From Bacteroidales bacterium UBA1374 (GTDB lineage Bacteria > Bacteroidota > Bacteroidia > Bacteroidales > UBA932): a DNA stretch of 64,000 nt. The notes beneath the pieces are model-generated. The model made no database searches. It saw nothing but the letters and a program-made list of their open reading frames with translations, and was not told where the DNA came from. Location of the stretch: the NCBI GenBank assembly GCA_002305545.1, contig DBRG01000019.1:124001-188000 (forward strand), given 5' to 3'. The number at the start of each line of letters is the position of its first letter. Positions within the stretch are counted from its first letter, which is position 1. This document shows positions 44,805-52,315 of this stretch, one piece after another. The position numbers and the translations under genes were made by a program.

Positions 44805-45068
44805 CTAATGGTTACGGATTCTTTGCACACTCCTGTTCAGATGGCGCACCAGGGTGAAGGCTGTAATAGCCACCGGAATGATCAGCGGAAGCCAGGAAAG
44901 GACTCCGCTGCCTTCCGGCTGCAAGAATTTCCCGGCAGAAAAACCGTATGGGATACTGTCCCGGAAGCGGTCTTCCACACCCTTAATATGCCATTGCAAT
45001 GAATTGCGCTCTGCCCTGAGCTGTTCAATAGTTGTGATTTGTGAATAAATGGTTTTTCTGCTTTTCAT
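44805..45068 (-). CDS. Small membrane protein of a YtxH/holin-like envelope operon
   Basis: 87 aa: an N-terminal basic, coiled-coil-like helix (about 1-35), then a hydrophobic segment (GVLSWLPLIIPVAITAFTL), then a basic tail. It is in the position of YqjK-like proteins in the YqjD/YqjE/YqjK arrangement, but I cannot confirm homology. It overlaps the preceding holin-like gene by 4 nt, so the two are coupled. Confidence 0.65.
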   Translation of the reverse strand: MKSRKTIYSQITTIEQLRAERNSLQWHIKGVEDRFRDSIPYGFSAGKFLQPEGSGVLSWLPLIIPVAITAFTLVRHLNRSVQRIRNH

Positions 45069-45415
45069 AGGTCATTCCTCCCGTTATTGGGGTCCTTTTC
45101 CTCAAAGAACATTTTTGCGAACAACCTGACAAAATTATTAACAAACAACTTCTTTCTCAGCAGGAACAAGACAAGGAACAAGAGCAGAAAGAAACCTCCC
45201 GTTATGTAGGAAGCTGTTACGGCATTGTCAAGTACTGTACCAAGCCATTTATTGAACCCTGTGGCCAGAAAAACCAATGCAACCAGAAGCACGAGCAGCA
45301 GAATAAAAGTACTAAGGAACCGGTTGATTACCAGACTCAGGTTTTCAACCAATCCCAATTTGAACGCATCTGACTTCAGGCCAAGGTATTCCTTAACCGA
45401 TTCTTTAATGTTCAT
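45065..45415 (-). CDS. Holin-superfamily III-like (YqjE-type) membrane protein
   Basis: 116 aa with two strong membrane helices (about 35-58 and 68-92) flanked by charged ends. The pattern matches the phage_holin_3_6 / YqjE family. In spite of the name, this family is chromosomal and linked to membrane stress; nothing phage-like is nearby. Middle gene of the YtxH-YqjE-small protein trio. Confidence 0.75.
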   Translation of the reverse strand: MNIKESVKEYLGLKSDAFKLGLVENLSLVINRFLSTFILLLVLLVALVFLATGFNKWLGTVLDNAVTASYITGGFFLLLFLVLFLLRKKLFVNNFVRLFAKMFFEEKDPNNGRNDL

Positions 45416-45426
45416 TGCGTTTTTCT

Positions 45427-45621
45427 TTAGGCTTCCAGGCCTTCTTCCTGGTTTTTAGGGAAACGCTTGTGGTATTCTTTTTTTATCCCGTCAACTCCTT
45501 TATCTACGGTCTCTTTGATTTTTTCCCTTGTTTCACTACCTTTTGCAGGAGCAAACAACAGTGCCAGCGTGGCCCCAATCACTGCGCCACCCAGTAATGC
45601 GAGTACATGTGAACTTTTCAT
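45427..45621 (-). CDS. YtxH-domain protein
   Basis: 64 aa: one N-terminal membrane helix (LALLGGAVIGATLALLFAP) followed by the YtxH-type GSETREKIKETVDKG amphipathic helix. General-stress proteins of this family are membrane-anchored with a helical tail. First gene of the operon, 30-odd nt downstream of a TATCTTTG box and divergent from the C11 protease. Confidence 0.82.
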   Translation of the reverse strand: MKSSHVLALLGGAVIGATLALLFAPAKGSETREKIKETVDKGVDGIKKEYHKRFPKNQEEGLEA

Positions 45622-45654
45622 AGTATAGGAATTTTTTGATTATTTGTCTTCTTA

Positions 45655-45662
45655 CAAAGATA
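45655..45662 (-). promoter_or_regulatory. -7 box TATCTTTG of the YtxH operon
   Basis: The minus strand reads TATCTTTG, giving a leader of about 30 nt. Back to back with the C11 protease box at 45676-45683. Confidence 0.5.
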
Positions 45663-45675
45663 ATAAAAAATGGAT

Positions 45676-45683
45676 TATCTTTA
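45676..45683 (+). promoter_or_regulatory. -7 box TATCTTTA of the C11 protease
   Basis: TATCTTTA (one mismatch), then 4 nt (CATT), then ATG 45688. It overlaps the longer possible start at 45670, which it argues against. Confidence 0.45.
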
Positions 45684-45687
45684 CATT

Positions 45688-46884
45688 ATGAAGAGGGTTA
45701 AACTTTTGTGTCTGTTAGGTTTTTGCCTGCTATTCCCTGCTTGCGAAAAATGTATCATACATTGTGACAGGTATGAACATAACCTGCTGATATATATGGC
45801 TGCCGATAACAGCCTGTCTGATATCTCTCAGACCAATATGACGGAGATCGTGACAAATGCCGCAGTTCCTTCAGATCATGCACTATTTGTGTACATAGAC
45901 AGAAAAAACCAGGGAGCCTTCCTCATCCGGGCCAAAACGCGCAATAGTATACTCATACTGGACACCCTCCAGAGGTATGGAGATGTCAACTCAATGGAAC
46001 CCCAACTGCTAAGCCAGGTGATAGGACAAGCCAGGGACGAATGTCCCGCAAAGACTTACGGTCTGTTGTTATGGTCACACGGAACAGGCTGGCTGCCCCG
46101 GGGACTGTATGGAGAAATCCCGCAATACCCCATAAAACCCTTGTCATTAATTACTCCGTTTGAATATGATATAACCGATCCCGCCTACCCCCGGACAAAG
46201 ACTTTCGGACAGGACGGCACGACCGAGATGGAGATCAGTGGCCTGGTAACAGCGCTACAAAATTATCATCACGATTATATTTGTTTTGACGCCTGCCTGA
46301 TGGCCGACATTCAGACGTATTACCAACTCAGGGATGCCTGTGATTACATCATGGGATCTCCCGCCGAAATAATTGATACCGGTTACCCCTACAACAAACT
46401 GACCTCTGCGTTGTTCCCCTATAAAGGCCTGTCCAGCCTGACCGCACTGTGTGATGCTTTTTATGATAAGTACAATTCTAAAACAGGATATAACCGTTCC
46501 GGCACCATATCCCTGGTCAGGACAGACCGCATATCAGGTTTGGCACAGGCTTTCAAGACCCTCGTCAAGAATGGAGGAGTTGATCCCCAGGGATTGAACA
46601 GAACCGATCTGCAGACGTATGACCGCCTGACTGAGCATGTTTTCTGGGATATTGACCAAATGGCCGGATTGCTGGGAAACGCCACTGATTATGCTCAATT
46701 CAGGACAGAGCTGGAAAAGACAGTAGTATACAAAAAAACAACGGAAAAGTTCATCACCATACCCATAAACCATTTTTCCGGATTGGCAGCCTATCTGCCC
46801 ACTACTGTTCTTCCCCGGACACAGTCGGCTTTCCGCTCCAGCAGCTGGAATCGTTTCCTGGAATGGTTGCCTCTGTCTGATTGA
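45688..46884 (+). CDS. Clostripain-family (C11) cysteine protease, lipoprotein
   Basis: 398 aa from ATG 45688. Leader ends LLFPAC (Cys19), so it is probably a lipoprotein. The caspase-like fold shows LIYMAADNSLSD early, the catalytic His in LLLWSHGTGW and the catalytic Cys in CFDACLMADIQ. C11 enzymes cleave after Arg or Lys and self-activate. It is a single gene with its own short-leader promoter. Confidence 0.9.
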   Translation: MKRVKLLCLLGFCLLFPACEKCIIHCDRYEHNLLIYMAADNSLSDISQTNMTEIVTNAAVPSDHALFVYIDRKNQGAFLIRAKTRNSILILDTLQRYGDVNSMEPQLLSQVIGQARDECPAKTYGLLLWSHGTGWLPRGLYGEIPQYPIKPLSLITPFEYDITDPAYPRTKTFGQDGTTEMEISGLVTALQNYHHDYICFDACLMADIQTYYQLRDACDYIMGSPAEIIDTGYPYNKLTSALFPYKGLSSLTALCDAFYDKYNSKTGYNRSGTISLVRTDRISGLAQAFKTLVKNGGVDPQGLNRTDLQTYDRLTEHVFWDIDQMAGLLGNATDYAQFRTELEKTVVYKKTTEKFITIPINHFSGLAAYLPTTVLPRTQSAFRSSSWNRFLEWLPLSD

Positions 46885-46885
46885 T

Positions 46886-46916
46886 TTTGCAAAATCCCGG
46901 ATTTTATTTACTTTTG
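46886..46916 (+). promoter_or_regulatory. Near-perfect Bacteroidota promoter of the bL25-pth-S4 operon
   Basis: TTTG (46886-46889), exactly 19 nt, TACTTTTG (46909-46916): a full match to TTTG-N19-TAnnTTTG. Start expected near 46920, leaving a leader of about 80 nt before ATG 47000. Confidence 0.75.
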
Positions 46917-46930
46917 CGCGCCCTGAGCGG

Positions 46931-46971
46931 ACCTTAGTAAGGTGCCATGGGATTCGGGAATATTCCTGGAT
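46931..46971 (+). promoter_or_regulatory. Structured leader of the bL25 operon
   Basis: Two stem-loops: ACCTT-AGT-AAGGT (46931-46943) and an 8-pair stem ATTCGGGA/TCCTGGAT around ATAT (46952-46971, with two G-U pairs). They lie between a strong promoter and the start codon, as in autoregulated ribosomal-protein leaders. The function is inference. Confidence 0.4.
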
Positions 46972-46999
46972 TGAGTAACACTATCAACTAAACACTGTC

Positions 47000-47605
47000 A
47001 TGAAACAATTTGAAATCAACGCCCACAAACGCGGAAACTTCACAAAAGCAGCAGTAAAACAACTGCGCAGAGAAGGAATGGTACCTTGCGTACTATACGG
47101 AAACGAGACGGAAAACATCCATTTCGCAGTTCTGGAGAAAGACCTGAAGGACCTGATCTATACACCTTCATCTTTTATCATATCAATAAATATTGACGGG
47201 AAAAAGAGCCTGTGCATCCTTCACCAGACGCAGTTTCATCCGGTATCAGAAAGGGTCCTTCATCTTGATTTTCTGGCCATAGATCCTGCAAAACCCATAA
47301 CCATCCAGGTGCCTGTGTCCATATCAGGGAATTCTGAAGGAGTTCGCCAGGGAGGTAAACTCCAGGTCCTTAACAGGAAACTTCTTATCAGTGGCTTTTT
47401 GAAAGACCTGCCCGACCAACTCAATATTGACGTTACAGACCTTACTTTAGGCAAAACCATCACCGCCGGAGACCTCAAATATGATAACATCCGGATCATG
47501 TCCCCGCGGGGTACAATCATCTGTATGGTCAAAATGACACGGGCTTCTACTTCTGCTACTGCAGCTACTGCTGAAGAAACTGAAGAAAAGCCTGCCGAGT
47601 CATAG
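47000..47605 (+). CDS. rplY: 50S ribosomal protein bL25 (CTC form)
   Basis: Binds 5S rRNA in the large subunit. 201 aa: an N-terminal L25 domain (about 1-90) plus the CTC-type C-terminal beta domain (about 95-185), and a low-complexity Ala/Thr/Glu tail. The start is preceded by a structured leader, not a Shine-Dalgarno. It heads an operon with pth (15-nt gap) and an S4-domain gene. Confidence 0.95.
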   Translation: MKQFEINAHKRGNFTKAAVKQLRREGMVPCVLYGNETENIHFAVLEKDLKDLIYTPSSFIISINIDGKKSLCILHQTQFHPVSERVLHLDFLAIDPAKPITIQVPVSISGNSEGVRQGGKLQVLNRKLLISGFLKDLPDQLNIDVTDLTLGKTITAGDLKYDNIRIMSPRGTIICMVKMTRASTSATAATAEETEEKPAES

Positions 47606-47620
47606 GCATTTTGCTGAATC

Positions 47621-48196
47621 ATGTCTTATCTGGTTACAGGACTGGGAAACATAGGCACTGAATATTCCGGAACACGTCACAACATCGGTTTTTCAGTTCT
47701 GGATGCCTGGGCCTCGTTGCGAAAAACAACTTTTTCCACCCTTCGGTATGGGTCACTGGCCTGTATAAAACACGCAGGAAAGGAAGTATGGTTGCTTAAA
47801 CCTTCAACTTATGTGAATCTCAGCGGTAAAGCCGTCCGCTATTGGATGAAGGAAGAAAGTATCCCGCAGGAGAATCTGATTATCGTATTGGATGATGTAG
47901 CCCTGCCTTTCGGGAAGCTAAGGATGCGGGCACGGGGGAGCGATGGGGGCCACAATGGCTTGAAACATATTTCTTTTATTCTGGAGACAGAAGAATATGC
48001 ACGCTTGAGAATCGGGGTTGGAGGTGATTTCCCAAAAGGATACCAGGCAGACTATGTGCTGAGCCGGTGGAATGATCAGGAAATAAAGGAGTTGCCTTTT
48101 ATATGCAACAATGCCATTGAGGCGCTGGAGCTTTTCGTCCGCCAGGGGATTGACCGTGCAATGAACCTGGTCAACACAGCAGATCCGGGGAACTGA
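47621..48196 (+). CDS. pth: Peptidyl-tRNA hydrolase
   Basis: Recycles peptidyl-tRNA. 191 aa. Seen: VTGLGNIGTEYSGTRHNIGF with the catalytic His in TRHN, KPSTYVNLSGKAV, the catalytic Asp in VLDDVALPFG, and SDGGHNGLKHI. The placement behind bL25 is the common bacterial one. Confidence 0.96.
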   Translation: MSYLVTGLGNIGTEYSGTRHNIGFSVLDAWASLRKTTFSTLRYGSLACIKHAGKEVWLLKPSTYVNLSGKAVRYWMKEESIPQENLIIVLDDVALPFGKLRMRARGSDGGHNGLKHISFILETEEYARLRIGVGGDFPKGYQADYVLSRWNDQEIKELPFICNNAIEALELFVRQGIDRAMNLVNTADPGN

Positions 48197-48200
48197 ACCT

Positions 48201-48572
48201 ATGCGAATAGACAAATACCTTTGGGCAATCCGGGTTTTTAAAACCAGGGCAGATGCCGTTGATGCCTGCCGGGGATCTCGTGTTAAAATTGAAGGGCAGT
48301 GTGTGAAACCTTCCCGGGAAATTCGCCAGGGCGATACCATAGTTGTAAGGAAAGGAGCTGTCTGCTATGAATACCTGGTGCTTCAGCCGGTTGAGAGGCG
48401 TCAGCCGGCAAAGGACGTTCCCCTTTATGTCCGGGATGTTACTCCTGAAGAAGAGTTGGAGAAGCTCAAACTGCCCACTGAAACAATAGTTATTTACCGT
48501 AAAAAGGGTACCGGACGTCCCACCAAGAAGGAACGCCGTCAATTGGACGAAATAATGGACATTAACGGGTAA
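48201..48572 (+). CDS. S4-domain RNA-binding protein (Hsp15-like)
   Basis: 123 aa: one S4 domain at about 1-60 (MRIDKYLWAIRVFKTRADAVDAC) and a basic tail with KKGTGRPTKKERRQLDE. Hsp15/HslR-type proteins bind 50S subunits carrying stalled nascent chains, which fits the pairing with pth. It begins 4 nt after pth and overlaps manA tail to tail by 11 nt. Confidence 0.88.
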   Translation: MRIDKYLWAIRVFKTRADAVDACRGSRVKIEGQCVKPSREIRQGDTIVVRKGAVCYEYLVLQPVERRQPAKDVPLYVRDVTPEEELEKLKLPTETIVIYRKKGTGRPTKKERRQLDEIMDING

Positions 48573-49470
48573 TTTCCAGGAGTTTAGTCTTGCCCCGGGG
48601 GATGATTTTCCAATAATCCAGAGATGCCGGAACAAGCAGACACCCATTTTCGGAACTGTAATTAATTCCACTTGTTTCTATGGCCGATGAGCCTTCCAAT
48701 TCCAGATAGACCACAAATTTGTCTGAAGCAGATCCGTCTATATCCATTTGTCCGTCCAATTCCAGTAAACGCACGGAAAAATACGGTGAATCGGCCAGAA
48801 CACCGGAGGTGGTCGGATCCGGAATGTGTTTGCTGTAATTAATCGCGTCCAGGGCCAGTTCCAGGTGCATTTCCCTGGCCGTCTCCCTGTTGTGTTCCCT
48901 TCCCCAGTCGTACACCCGGTAAGTGATGTCCGAAACCTGTTGTACCTCGGCAATGGTCAGTCCGCCCCCGCATGCATGAATCAGCCCTGCCGGTATGAAA
49001 TAGCACTCTCCTTTTGCAGGGGTAATACAATTCATGACTTCGGGCAAGGTTTCATTTTCACAATGGGAATAAAACCCTTCAGGAGTCATGTCCCGGTTAA
49101 AGCCAAGATAGAGCAGGGCTCCGGGCTTGGCATCCAGGATATACCACATTTCAGTTTTCCCGTAAGCATGATGCATGGCCGCGGCCCTTTTGTCGTCAGG
49201 ATGAACCTGGACTGAGAGGAAATCATTGACGGTCAGATATTTTATAAGCAAAGGAAACTCATCCCCGCAGGCATCATAAATCCCTGCACCCACCAGGTCG
49301 GCCAGGTATACTTCAAGAGCCTCGTTAATGGTGTTCCCTTTCAAAAAGCCATTCTCAATTACCGAGGCATCTCTGTTCAGGCCGCTCAGGACCCAGGTCT
49401 CGGCCCCCCATACCCGCTCTTTGAAGATGGGTTTAAAGCTAAGAGGATACAGATTCGTGTTGTTGTTCAT
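48562..49470 (-). CDS. manA: Class I mannose-6-phosphate isomerase
   Basis: Interconverts mannose 6-phosphate and fructose 6-phosphate. 302 aa, the short form found in Bacteroidota and Firmicutes. Zinc-binding blocks are seen in LSVQVHPDDKRA, GKTEMWYIL and PAGLIHACGGG, followed by ISDITYRVYDWGR. The start overlaps the end of the CPBP gene by 32 nt on the same strand; the conserved LYPLSFKPIFKERVWG start rules out a much later start. Confidence 0.93.
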   Translation of the reverse strand: MNNNTNLYPLSFKPIFKERVWGAETWVLSGLNRDASVIENGFLKGNTINEALEVYLADLVGAGIYDACGDEFPLLIKYLTVNDFLSVQVHPDDKRAAAMHHAYGKTEMWYILDAKPGALLYLGFNRDMTPEGFYSHCENETLPEVMNCITPAKGECYFIPAGLIHACGGGLTIAEVQQVSDITYRVYDWGREHNRETAREMHLELALDAINYSKHIPDPTTSGVLADSPYFSVRLLELDGQMDIDGSASDKFVVYLELEGSSAIETSGINYSSENGCLLVPASLDYWKIIPRGKTKLLEITR

Positions 49471-50335
49471 AGGTAATGTTCAATTGTGGGGCAGGAGCCA
49501 GGTATTTATTCAGATAGAGCAAGCTTAAACCAAGCAGGATCACAGAGGCAGCCAGCGCAGTGAAAAAAACTGTATCGCCTGTCAAAGACCTCAGGGATGC
49601 ATCAGCAGACATCTGGGGGAACAAACCTGCCAGCAGGAACGATAAACCGTTATTGATGGCATGCAGGGCTACGCAGGTCCAGTAGGAACGTGTCCTGTAA
49701 TAAATCCAACCTAAAAGACAACCAACCAGGAAAGCCGGGATAGCTTGCCAGGGATTGGCATGGATCACGCCAAACATCAGGGCAGACCAGGCTATGGCTT
49801 TCCAGGGCGCCATGTGCTGCAGCATACCCTTTAGGGCAACGCCCCGCAGCAGCCACTCTTCCAATATGGGAGCGGCAATAACAACGGCAACAAAGGTGGG
49901 CAGGTTATTTTCAGACATTTTAGAAAAGATCTCCTTTATAAAATCAGGCATTTCCAGCCAATCGGTAAGGGGATCCATGATTACGGATAAAGTAACGATC
50001 AAAACCGGCATTATCAGGATGAAAACAGGCAGGGGTACTCTGCCCAGACGGGGGCTTGGGGTGGGATAGGGTGGTTTGTCCTGTGCTAACGCCTGGTAGT
50101 AGTTATTCCGGGCGCGTAAAACAAGGTATAAATATACAAAGATGAAAGGGATCACATAGATCACAGGGGTGCTCCACCCGGAAGCTTCGGTCATAGAGAG
50201 GGTTCCAGGGCGTATCTGGTTGATTATAAATACTAATGAAGCAGTAAGGATGGTGCCTCCAACCAAAAAGATAGCTAGCAGGATAAGCCATGATTCTCCC
50301 AATTTGGGACGGTAGTAGTCAAAATATTTTTTCAT
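49439..50335 (-). CDS. CPBP-family intramembrane metalloprotease
   Basis: 298 aa from ATG 50335; the longer frame to 50455 runs inside the preceding gene. Multiple membrane helices. CPBP/CAAX motifs are intact: EEWLLRG (EExxxR) , FGVIHA (FxxxH), and HAINN (HxxxN). Substrate unknown. Overlaps manA by 32 nt and follows the nucleotidyltransferase by 16 nt, so all three may share a transcript. Confidence 0.9.
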   Translation of the reverse strand: MKKYFDYYRPKLGESWLILLAIFLVGGTILTASLVFIINQIRPGTLSMTEASGWSTPVIYVIPFIFVYLYLVLRARNNYYQALAQDKPPYPTPSPRLGRVPLPVFILIMPVLIVTLSVIMDPLTDWLEMPDFIKEIFSKMSENNLPTFVAVVIAAPILEEWLLRGVALKGMLQHMAPWKAIAWSALMFGVIHANPWQAIPAFLVGCLLGWIYYRTRSYWTCVALHAINNGLSFLLAGLFPQMSADASLRSLTGDTVFFTALAASVILLGLSLLYLNKYLAPAPQLNITYEQQHESVSS

Positions 50336-50351
50336 TGGACGAAGTAGTTTG

Positions 50352-51269
50352 CTAAAATAATGGATTTGGGTATAAACCTTCGCGGTGCAGGGACTGTAAC
50401 CTGGCCACCACACCATCCCGGTCTTCCCTGTAGGTGACACCAAACCAACGGGCATTGGTCTGCAACACGTGACAATTTCCTTCTCCTGATCTGATAATCT
50501 GGTTTACCATGGTAGGAAGGTGATATTCCGAAGCCGGTTCCTGTACGTGCTGTTCCAGGAATTCTGTTACCAGGCGCTTTGCTTTTGGATAAATATCGGG
50601 AAGAAATCCCCAGCAATTCATGGAACATAGATCCCCGGGGCTCAATTCCAGCAGTTCAGTCTCTTCCTTATTGCCTGGGATAGTGCAATAAATGTTTCCA
50701 TTGTCGTACCGCCGGATTTTGAATCGTTCCACTACATCTGTCAAAAATCCCCGGGCGTTGCTGTGACATATGCCCCTTGATACAGGACCGGAAGGGGAGA
50801 GTGTATTTTCCAGCCGGTACCCGACCATGGCGCAGGAACCCTCATCAATGTCTTTACGGACCAGGAAGTCATGCAGAACGCGGAAAGCGTCTCGTCCGTA
50901 AAAATCATCTGCATTGATGATGCCAAACGGGGAGTCTACACATTTTGCCGTTGTAAGCAGGGCATGCCCCGTTCCCCAGGGTTTCTCCCTGCCGGCAGGC
51001 GGGCTGAAGGGTGCCGGGATATCTTCCAGTTCCTGTGTAACGAATTCAAAAGGGAAGTTTCTTCCGTATCGTGCTACACACACGCGGTCGAATGCTTCCC
51101 TGAATGACTCTCTTATGACAAAAACAATCTTCCCAAATCCTGCCCCAAGGGCATCGTAGATGGAGTAATCCATGATTGTTTCTCCGTTCGGGCCCAGTCC
51201 GTCCAATTGTTTAAGCCCGCCGTAGCGGCTGCCCATGCCGGCAGCCATGATAACCAATGTTGGCCGCAT
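50352..51269 (-). CDS. Sugar-nucleotidyltransferase-like protein
   Basis: 305 aa, NTP-transferase fold: VIMAAGMGSRYGGLKQLDGLG contains the nucleotide-binding G-rich loop, with NADDFYG as the metal-binding Asp pair. Probably activates a sugar phosphate with a nucleotide. The sugar and nucleotide cannot be read from sequence. It is known in Bacteroides simply as a nucleotidyltransferase. Divergent from divIC; manA downstream hints at mannose or hexose activation. Confidence 0.85.
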   Translation of the reverse strand: MRPTLVIMAAGMGSRYGGLKQLDGLGPNGETIMDYSIYDALGAGFGKIVFVIRESFREAFDRVCVARYGRNFPFEFVTQELEDIPAPFSPPAGREKPWGTGHALLTTAKCVDSPFGIINADDFYGRDAFRVLHDFLVRKDIDEGSCAMVGYRLENTLSPSGPVSRGICHSNARGFLTDVVERFKIRRYDNGNIYCTIPGNKEETELLELSPGDLCSMNCWGFLPDIYPKAKRLVTEFLEQHVQEPASEYHLPTMVNQIIRSGEGNCHVLQTNARWFGVTYREDRDGVVARLQSLHREGLYPNPLF

Positions 51270-51291
51270 ATTGAAAATCCTCTTATATTTG
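51260..51291 (+). promoter_or_regulatory. Promoter of divIC
   Basis: TTG (51260-51262), 21 nt, TATATTTG (51284-51291). Start expected about 16 nt before ATG 51311. The -33 element lies inside the first codons of the divergent gene. Confidence 0.5.
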
Positions 51292-51310
51292 TTGTGGAAA
51301 ACCCATTCCT

Positions 51311-51649
51311 ATGTCTAAACGTTTCACATATGACCGCTTTTTGAAGTTGCTCAGAAACAGGTATTTTATTGTGACTCTGGTCTTCATAGTCTGGATGCTT
51401 TTTTTTGACAACAACAGCTTAACAAGCTGGGTACGAACGCTCGGAGAATACTCCGCAAACAAGTCTCAGCAAAGATACTACAAAGAAAAGATACATCAAA
51501 CCGAAAGCAAGTTAAGGGAACTGCAATCCAATAAAGATTCCCTTGAAAAATTTGCCAGGGAAAATTATTATTTTCACCGGCAGGACGAGGACGTGTTTAT
51601 TGTTACGCCAGGTCCAGAAGATCCCTCAGATCGCTTCCCATATAAGTAG
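51311..51649 (+). CDS. Septum formation initiator (FtsB/DivIC-like)
   Basis: 112 aa: short cytoplasmic basic start, one membrane helix (about 17-32), a periplasmic coiled coil (SKLRELQSNKDSLEKFARENYY) and a DEDVFIV segment typical of DivIC/FtsB. Part of the FtsQLB-type division complex. The last 47 nt overlap yjjG tail to tail; the C-terminal PGPEDPSDRF tail lies in the overlap. Confidence 0.88.
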   Translation: MSKRFTYDRFLKLLRNRYFIVTLVFIVWMLFFDNNSLTSWVRTLGEYSANKSQQRYYKEKIHQTESKLRELQSNKDSLEKFARENYYFHRQDEDVFIVTPGPEDPSDRFPYK

Positions 51650-52301
51650 GGCCCCCATCGCAGGGCAGTCCTTCCGGGTTATAATAGTACTGATCAATCC
51701 CAAAAACCTGGGCTCCTTCAATATCAGTCTGAAAATTATCCCCCACCATAAGGGTCTCTTTTTTCTTCCCGTTGATAGAGGTTATGGCCGCGGCAAAAAT
51801 TTTAGGGTTCGGCTTATGAAATCCCACTTCCTCGGAGATGAACACCCGGTTACCGAAAAAGCGGTCAAGCCCGCAGTTCCGGACCTTGTCGTATTGTACC
51901 TGTCTGAATCCGTTAGTCAGCAGAGCCATCTGGCAGCCTTTATCCTGAAGGTATTCCAGTACCTGGGAGGCATTTGGCATCAACTTAGTTTTGGTTGGCA
52001 TCAGTTCCAGGTATTGCTCTCCAAATACAGGACCCAGTTGACTGGCATCGGGTATTCCGGCCTGTTCAAGCGTAATGACAAACCGTACGTCACGGAGTTT
52101 TTGTTGTGTTATCTGCCCCGCCTCATACATTTCCCATAGTTGCCTGTTGCTGGCACGGTACATTTGATAAAAGGCTGCAGGATCGGCGATGTACCTCAGA
52201 AGACCGTGCTTCCTTATCAATTCGGTAATGCATTCCTGGGCGTTCCCTTCAAAATCCCATAGCGTATTGTCCAGGTCAAAAAGAAAAAAACGGTACTTCA
52301 T
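51603..52301 (-). CDS. YjjG-family noncanonical pyrimidine nucleotidase
   Basis: HAD-superfamily phosphatase, 232 aa. Motif I FDLDNTLWDFEGN, motif II LLTNGF, motif III Lys in GFHKPNPKIF, motif IV VGDNFQTDIEGA. YjjG-type enzymes dephosphorylate noncanonical pyrimidine nucleotides. It lies 14 nt after purB and overlaps divIC by 47 nt. Confidence 0.92.
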   Translation of the reverse strand: MKYRFFLFDLDNTLWDFEGNAQECITELIRKHGLLRYIADPAAFYQMYRASNRQLWEMYEAGQITQQKLRDVRFVITLEQAGIPDASQLGPVFGEQYLELMPTKTKLMPNASQVLEYLQDKGCQMALLTNGFRQVQYDKVRNCGLDRFFGNRVFISEEVGFHKPNPKIFAAAITSINGKKKETLMVGDNFQTDIEGAQVFGIDQYYYNPEGLPCDGGPTYMGSDLRDLLDLA

Positions 52302-52315
52302 TGAGATCCCGATTG

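Noticed and set aside
45065..45415. Holin-like gene as evidence for a prophage
   Set aside because: The family is a chromosomal YqjE-type membrane protein; no endolysin, capsid, integrase or att site is nearby.
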